From: Mycolicibacterium aubagnense
GTDB taxonomy: Bacteria > Actinomycetota > Actinomycetes > Mycobacteriales > Mycobacteriaceae
Assembly: GCF_010730955.1 (NCBI RefSeq)
Contig: NZ_AP022577.1
Location: forward strand, 4,340,001-4,404,000
DNA length: 64,000 nucleotides
Direction: 5' to 3'
Shown: positions 60,048-64,000 of the stretch, piece by piece
How positions within the stretch are numbered: position 1 is the first letter of the stretch
Layout of the letters: every line of letters starts with the position of its first letter
The notes under the pieces: generated by a model
Database searches by the model: none
The model's input: only the letters and a program-made list of their open reading frames with translations
What the model was told of the DNA's origin: nothing
Position numbers and translations under genes: made by a program

Positions 60048-61408
60048 CCAACGGCCCCGGATGTGCCGGCTCGGCCGGCGCTGAGGCCGTGACCGCCGCG
60101 TGGCGTGCCGAATCGGCACGCCTCGTGGCGGCGCTGACTCGCATGACTCGCGACATCGACCTCGCTGAGGACGTCGCGCAGGACGCGCTCGTCGCCGCGC
60201 TGGAGGAATGGCCCGACCGCGGCATTCCCGCGAACCCCGCCGCATGGCTCATGACAGCGGCGAAGCGACGGGCCATCGACCACATCCGCCGCGCCGAGAC
60301 GCTGCGCCGCAAGACCGAGGAAGTCGGGCACCGGCTGGAGGAGGTCGACATGCCGGATTTCGAGGGGCAGCTCGACTTCATCGAGGACGACGTCCTTCGG
60401 CTGATGTTCCTGACCTGTCACCCCGAGCTGCCTGCGGCGTCGCGCGCGGCGCTGACACTGCGGCTGGTGTCCGGACTGAGCACGGCTGAGATTGCCCGCG
60501 CCTTCCTGGTGCCGGAATCGACGATGGCGCAACGGATCAGCCGCGCGAAGAAGAGCCTCATCGGCGTGGACATGGAGCTGCCGGTCGGGGCTGAGCGCGT
60601 CGATCGTGTGGACGATGTCCTCGCCGCCATCTACCTGACCTTCAACGAGGGCTACGTCGCGACTGCCGGCGAAGACTGGACGCGCCCGGACCTGTGCTTC
60701 GAAGCGATCCGGCTGGCGCGCATGGTGGCCGCCATGGTTCCGGACCTCCCGGATGTTCTTGGGCTGCAAGCACTTGTCGAACTTCAGGCGTCGCGGATTC
60801 CGGCTCGAGTCGATCGCGATGGTGCGCCGGTGCTGTTGGACGATCAGGACCGGGCCCGCTGGGACCACCTACTGAGGCGCCGTGGACTTCAGGTGCTCGA
60901 GCGCGCCGAGAAACTCGCCGAGGCGGGCACTCCCGTCGGGACCTATTTTCTGCAGGCAGCCATCGCGGCCTGTCATGCCCGCGCCATGCGGGCCGAGGAC
61001 ACCGACTGGCAGCGGATCGCGGACCTGTATGACGTGCTGGCCCTCGCCGCGCCGGGCCCCGTCATCGAGGTCAACCGCGCGGTGGCGCACGGACGTGCTC
61101 ATGGAGCGGAAGCTGGGCTCGCCGTGCTCGACGCGCTCGGTCCCGATCCGCTGCCCAGGTCACCGCTGCCGGCTGCGGTGCGCGGAGATCTGTTGGAGCG
61201 CTTGGGCAGAACAGCGGAAGCGTCGGCGGCGTTCGCTCACGCCGCGACGCTCAGTAGCAACGAGGCCGAGCGTTCGCTGCTGCTGCGTCGGAGCGAACAA
61301 CCTAGGCCGGCTTCTTGGTCAGGTCCGCGTTCTCGTCCTCCTGGATCGCCACGCCGTCCTTCTGCGAGGTCGATTCGATCGATCCGATCGACGAGTTCAG
61401 ATCGGTGA
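60044..61408 (+). CDS. ECF42-type RNA polymerase sigma factor
   Basis: The 454-aa protein has region 2 (DIDLAEDVAQDALVAALEEWPDRGIPANPAAWLMTAAKRRAIDHIRR) and region 4 (PAASRAALTLRLVSGLSTAEIARAFLVPESTMAQRISRAKKSL). A long TPR-like C-terminal extension contains IYLTFNEGY, FLQAAIAACHARA and PGPVIEVNRAVA, which define ECF42. No anti-sigma factor is present. The usual family end is near LLLRR; here about 36 extra Arg/Ser/Pro residues follow, read antisense through the next gene. GTG 60044 overlaps the preceding stop by four bases. Confidence 0.9.
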   Translation: MTNGPGCAGSAGAEAVTAAWRAESARLVAALTRMTRDIDLAEDVAQDALVAALEEWPDRGIPANPAAWLMTAAKRRAIDHIRRAETLRRKTEEVGHRLEEVDMPDFEGQLDFIEDDVLRLMFLTCHPELPAASRAALTLRLVSGLSTAEIARAFLVPESTMAQRISRAKKSLIGVDMELPVGAERVDRVDDVLAAIYLTFNEGYVATAGEDWTRPDLCFEAIRLARMVAAMVPDLPDVLGLQALVELQASRIPARVDRDGAPVLLDDQDRARWDHLLRRRGLQVLERAEKLAEAGTPVGTYFLQAAIAACHARAMRAEDTDWQRIADLYDVLALAAPGPVIEVNRAVAHGRAHGAEAGLAVLDALGPDPLPRSPLPAAVRGDLLERLGRTAEASAAFAHAATLSSNEAERSLLLRRSEQPRPASWSGPRSRPPGSPRRPSARSIRSIRSTSSDR

Positions 61409-61892
61409 TGCCGCTGGCGTCGCCGCCCTTCAACTTGTCGAACGCGGCCTGGACGGTGTCGCCGAGCTTGTCGAGCGGCGCGATGATCGCCTTGCACAAC
61501 GTGGGATCCGCCTGCACGTCGGTCGCGGCCAGGCGGACCTCGCGCTTCACGAACAGCGCGGCGAGGCCACCTTTGATGAACGCCGTGACACGGCCGTTGG
61601 CGCCCTTCTTGAACGTGCCCGCCTGGAACGGCTTCCACAACCAGCGGTGGAAGGCGCCGAAGGCCAGGCCGCTGTGCGCGACGAACTTGGTCTTGGCGAA
61701 CGACGTGGTGGCCTGCGCCGGGCAGGTCTGGGAGATGGGTGCGGCGTCACCGGCGTCACCGGCCGGGTCGGCGGGGATCGAATCCGACGAGGTGGCGTTG
61801 TTTCCCGTCGATGCCTGTTTGTGCCCGCAGCCGCCCACCAGCAGGACGACCGGGATGACCAGGACTGCGATCAGACGGACCAGCGTGTTCAC
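61302..61892 (-). CDS. putative lipoprotein of unknown function
   Basis: The 196-aa product has a signal sequence (MNTLVRLIAVLVIPVVLLVGGC) with lipobox VGGC at residue 22. A Ser/Asp/Ala-rich linker leads to a domain with Cys in SQTCPAQ and PTLCKAI and a helical end (LDKLGDTVQAAFDKLKGG). The SGLAFGAFHRWLWKPFQAGTF segment is aromatic. I do not recognise the family. Translation starts at GTG 61892 after GGGGG. Its last 107 bp overlap the ECF42 sigma gene on the opposite strand. Confidence 0.72.
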   Translation of the reverse strand: MNTLVRLIAVLVIPVVLLVGGCGHKQASTGNNATSSDSIPADPAGDAGDAAPISQTCPAQATTSFAKTKFVAHSGLAFGAFHRWLWKPFQAGTFKKGANGRVTAFIKGGLAALFVKREVRLAATDVQADPTLCKAIIAPLDKLGDTVQAAFDKLKGGDASGITDLNSSIGSIESTSQKDGVAIQEDENADLTKKPA

Positions 61893-62139
61893 GAGTTACC
61901 CCCAGCAAAGATGGCTCGGTTCCAGGACCGCGCGAAGTTAGCACTCGAAGCTGGGTGTTTGGTGGCGGCCGGTGGCTTCGACGTGTCTGCTCAGAGAGGC
62001 AGACCGGCTTGGGTCTGCGAGAATCGTTCGAAAAGTACGCTTTCGCTTCCCTGAGGTGCGAGCAACACTTATATTGACGAATACGTAACAATCTTCCTGT
62101 CGTAGTCGCCTTGAGTTTTCCCGGAGCCATGGAGGCCCA

Positions 62140-63222
62140 GTGACTGCCGAAACCTTGGCACCTGAGCCGATCACTGGTGGCGAGTTCACGGACGCCGACT
62201 ACACCCGGGGCATGGAGCGCCTGATGAAGGCGGTCCAAGAACTGTCGATGGCTCGCAGTCTGCCCGACGTCCAGCGCATCGTCCGTACATCCGCGCGTGA
62301 ACTCACCGGCTGCGATGGCGCCACCTTCATCCTCCGGGACAACGGCAAGTGCTACTACGCCGACGAGGATGCCATCGAGCCACTGTGGAAGGGCATGCGA
62401 TTCCCGATGGAAGCGTGTGTCAGCGGTTGGGCGATGCTGAATAAGGACGCGGCGGTGATTTCGGACATCTACCAGGACCCCCGCGTGCCGCACGAGGCCT
62501 ACCGGCCCACCTTCGTCAAGAGCATGGTGATGGTTCCGATCCGGACCCTCGATCCGATCGGGGCCATCGGCAATTACTGGTCGTACGAGCGGCAGCCCAC
62601 CGGGAAAGAGATCGGACTGCTCCAGGCCCTGGCTGATTCGACGTCGATCGCGATGGAGAACGTTCAGGTCTATACCGAACTCGAAGAACGGGTGCGTGAC
62701 CGCACGGCCGATCTCGAGAAGGCCAAGGCGGAAATTCACCAGCTGTCGATCTCCGATGAGCTGACCGGACTGCTGAACCGCCGCGGCTTCTTCTTGCGCG
62801 CCGAACCTGCTCTTGAACTGGCAAAGCGCAACGGACACAGCTGCCTGGTGGCCTTCCTCGACGTCAACGGGCTCAAGCGCGTCAACGATGAGTACGGCCA
62901 CGAAATGGGCGACGAGCTGATCCGCGATGTCGCCGGGGTCTTGCGTACGACGTTGCGCACGTCCGACATCATCGGGCGGATGGGCGGAGACGAGTTCTGC
63001 GTCCTGGTCTGCGATCCGGAAGGCGACCTGCCGGTCCTCCGGAAGCGGATATTCGACGCATTCCAGACGTTCAACGACACCCGGGATCGCGTGTACCAGC
63101 TATCCGCGAGTGTCGGCCTGCTCCACGTCTGGCCGGCCGACACGTGCTCACTCGAACAGTTGCTGGCCCGAGCCGACGAACTCATGTACGAGGACAAGCG
63201 CGCCAAGCCTGGGTGGCGATGA
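62140..63222 (+). CDS. GAF-GGDEF diguanylate cyclase
   Basis: The 360-aa protein has an N-terminal GAF sensor domain (about 25-185; CDGATFILRDNGKCYYADED and ACVSGWAML), a short coiled linker (ELEERVRDRTADLEKAKAEIHQL) and a GGDEF domain (SDELTGLLNRRGF). The intact active site is MGGDEFCVLV. The RTSD motif five residues before GGDEF is the product-inhibition I-site, so the enzyme can probably make and sense c-di-GMP. GTG 62140 follows GGAGG. The upstream 247 bp hold no gene. An EAL-protein gene follows 78 bp downstream. Confidence 0.92.
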   Translation: MTAETLAPEPITGGEFTDADYTRGMERLMKAVQELSMARSLPDVQRIVRTSARELTGCDGATFILRDNGKCYYADEDAIEPLWKGMRFPMEACVSGWAMLNKDAAVISDIYQDPRVPHEAYRPTFVKSMVMVPIRTLDPIGAIGNYWSYERQPTGKEIGLLQALADSTSIAMENVQVYTELEERVRDRTADLEKAKAEIHQLSISDELTGLLNRRGFFLRAEPALELAKRNGHSCLVAFLDVNGLKRVNDEYGHEMGDELIRDVAGVLRTTLRTSDIIGRMGGDEFCVLVCDPEGDLPVLRKRIFDAFQTFNDTRDRVYQLSASVGLLHVWPADTCSLEQLLARADELMYEDKRAKPGWR

Positions 63223-63300
63223 AATCGATCTGATTGCGGTGCCACGCTGGTTCAATTGTCTGCGTAGGGTGCGGGCGTCGACGACGGGCGGGGGAACGCC

Positions 63301-64000
63301 ATGTCAGATCTTCTCGTAGAACTTCGCCAGGCGATCGACCGGGATCAACTCTCGCTTGTCTATCAGCCCAAGTTTGACGCGCGCACGGCCGTGGTTGTGG
63401 GGGTGGAGGCGTTGTTGCGCTGGCGCCATCTCGACCGCGGTGTGCTGCGGCCCAGCGAGTTCCTGCCGTTGGTGCGTCAGCACGGACTGATGGAGCAGGC
63501 AACGGGTCTGGTGGTCAACATGGCACTCGACGATGCGGTGCGGTGGTACACCGCGGGAGTGGAAGTGCCTGTGGCAGTGAACCTTTTCGCGCCATTGCTG
63601 AGCGACCTGAAGCTGCCGGACCAGCTGTGCCAGGCACTGGACTCGCGCGGGTTGGCGCCGTCGGCGCTCACGGTGGAGATCACCGAAGATCTGTTCGTCG
63701 ACAACATGGAAGACACCCGAACAGTGCTGGCTGACTTGGCTGCCCGCGGCATCAGGGTCGCCCTCGACGACTTCGGCACCGGCTACTCCGCGCTTACGTA
63801 CCTGTCCGACCTGCCGATCGACGAAATCAAGCTGGACCACGACTTCATCGCACGGGTCACCGTCGACGACCGCGCCGCCTTGGTGGTGCGCACCATCATC
63901 GACCTCGCGCACAAGCTCGGTTTCGCCACCGTCGCGGAAGGCATCGAGAGCGCCGAATCCGCCAAGCAGTTAACGGATTTCGGGTGCGACGTGCTGCAGG
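63301..64000 (+). CDS. EAL-domain c-di-GMP phosphodiesterase (3' end outside window)
   Basis: From the ATG at 63301, with GGGGGAA upstream, the frame stays open to the window edge (233 codons). The catalytic residues are all present: Glu in VGVEALLRWRH, Asn in VAVNLF, Glu in LTVEITED, the Asp pair in VALDDFGTGYSAL, Lys in IDEIKLDHDF and Glu in VAEGIES. So this stand-alone EAL domain should hydrolyse c-di-GMP to pGpG. It follows the diguanylate cyclase gene, giving a synthesis/degradation pair, probably in one transcript. Confidence 0.92.
   Translation, partial: MSDLLVELRQAIDRDQLSLVYQPKFDARTAVVVGVEALLRWRHLDRGVLRPSEFLPLVRQHGLMEQATGLVVNMALDDAVRWYTAGVEVPVAVNLFAPLLSDLKLPDQLCQALDSRGLAPSALTVEITEDLFVDNMEDTRTVLADLAARGIRVALDDFGTGYSALTYLSDLPIDEIKLDHDFIARVTVDDRAALVVRTIIDLAHKLGFATVAEGIESAESAKQLTDFGCDVLQ

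Overview
The window is a high-GC actinobacterial chromosome segment. Gene content and order point to a rapidly growing Mycobacterium (Mycolicibacterium-like). From memory of the M. tuberculosis map, the order follows Rv0998-Rv1030: pat, alkB, pmt, rsmI, pabB, metG, tatD, rpfB, ksgA, ispE, pks16, pth, rplY, lpqT, prs, glmU, tRNA-Gln, a TetR gene, mfd, mazG, lpqU, eno, divIC, a DUF501 gene, ppx and the kdp locus. Frequent GTG/TTG starts, 1-4 bp stop/start overlaps and many lipoproteins fit the same assignment. No insertion sequence, prophage or CRISPR array was seen. Novelty here lies in small genes, intergenic structures and inserted accessory genes.

Layout. 1-2400: a truncated unknown gene, a zinc-free L31 gene coupled to a whiB-type gene behind a perfect Zur-like palindrome, and a secreted GH27 glycosidase. 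2.4-13.3 kb: the cyclic-nucleotide-gated acetyltransferase Pat with an AroE-like enzyme, three lipoproteins, AlkB, protein O-mannosyltransferase, RsmI, PabB, an intergenic repeat cluster, and an ECF41 sigma factor coupled to a flavoprotein with its own ECF41-type promoter. 13.4-24.8 kb: gdhA, metG, tatD, the rpfB-ksgA-ispE group, a Pks16-like adenylating enzyme, two small secreted proteins, pth and rplY. 25-36.3 kb: an SDR, lpqT-arsC-prs, glmU, tRNA-Gln, a TetR regulator, a degenerate diaminopimelate-decarboxylase paralogue, mfd and mazG.

36.3-46.2 kb: two tandem hairpins with compensatory base changes, a small membrane protein, the efeUOB iron uptake operon behind IdeR-like sequences, lpqU-eno-divIC-DUF501-ppx, a 32-residue Cys/His-rich metallothionein-like peptide and a cutinase-family enzyme. 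46.2-57.4 kb: a large Orn/Lys/Arg decarboxylase and the potassium locus, transcribed as an extra 27-aa membrane peptide, then kdpF, kdpA, kdpB, kdpC, kdpD and kdpE. 57.9-64 kb: a FadD, a DGPF/YCII protein with its ECF42 sigma factor, a lipoprotein whose 3' end overlaps the sigma gene antisense, and an adjacent GAF-GGDEF and EAL pair (the EAL gene runs off the window).

Themes. Metal and ion homeostasis recurs (Zur-type box with L31B, IdeR-type boxes with EfeUOB, the metallothionein-like peptide, Kdp). Translation upkeep (metG, ksgA, rsmI, pth, rplY, tRNA-Gln) and envelope building (glmU, pmt, rpfB, lpqU, ftsB) form the conserved backbone. Assignments rest on reading motifs by eye. No similarity search was run.
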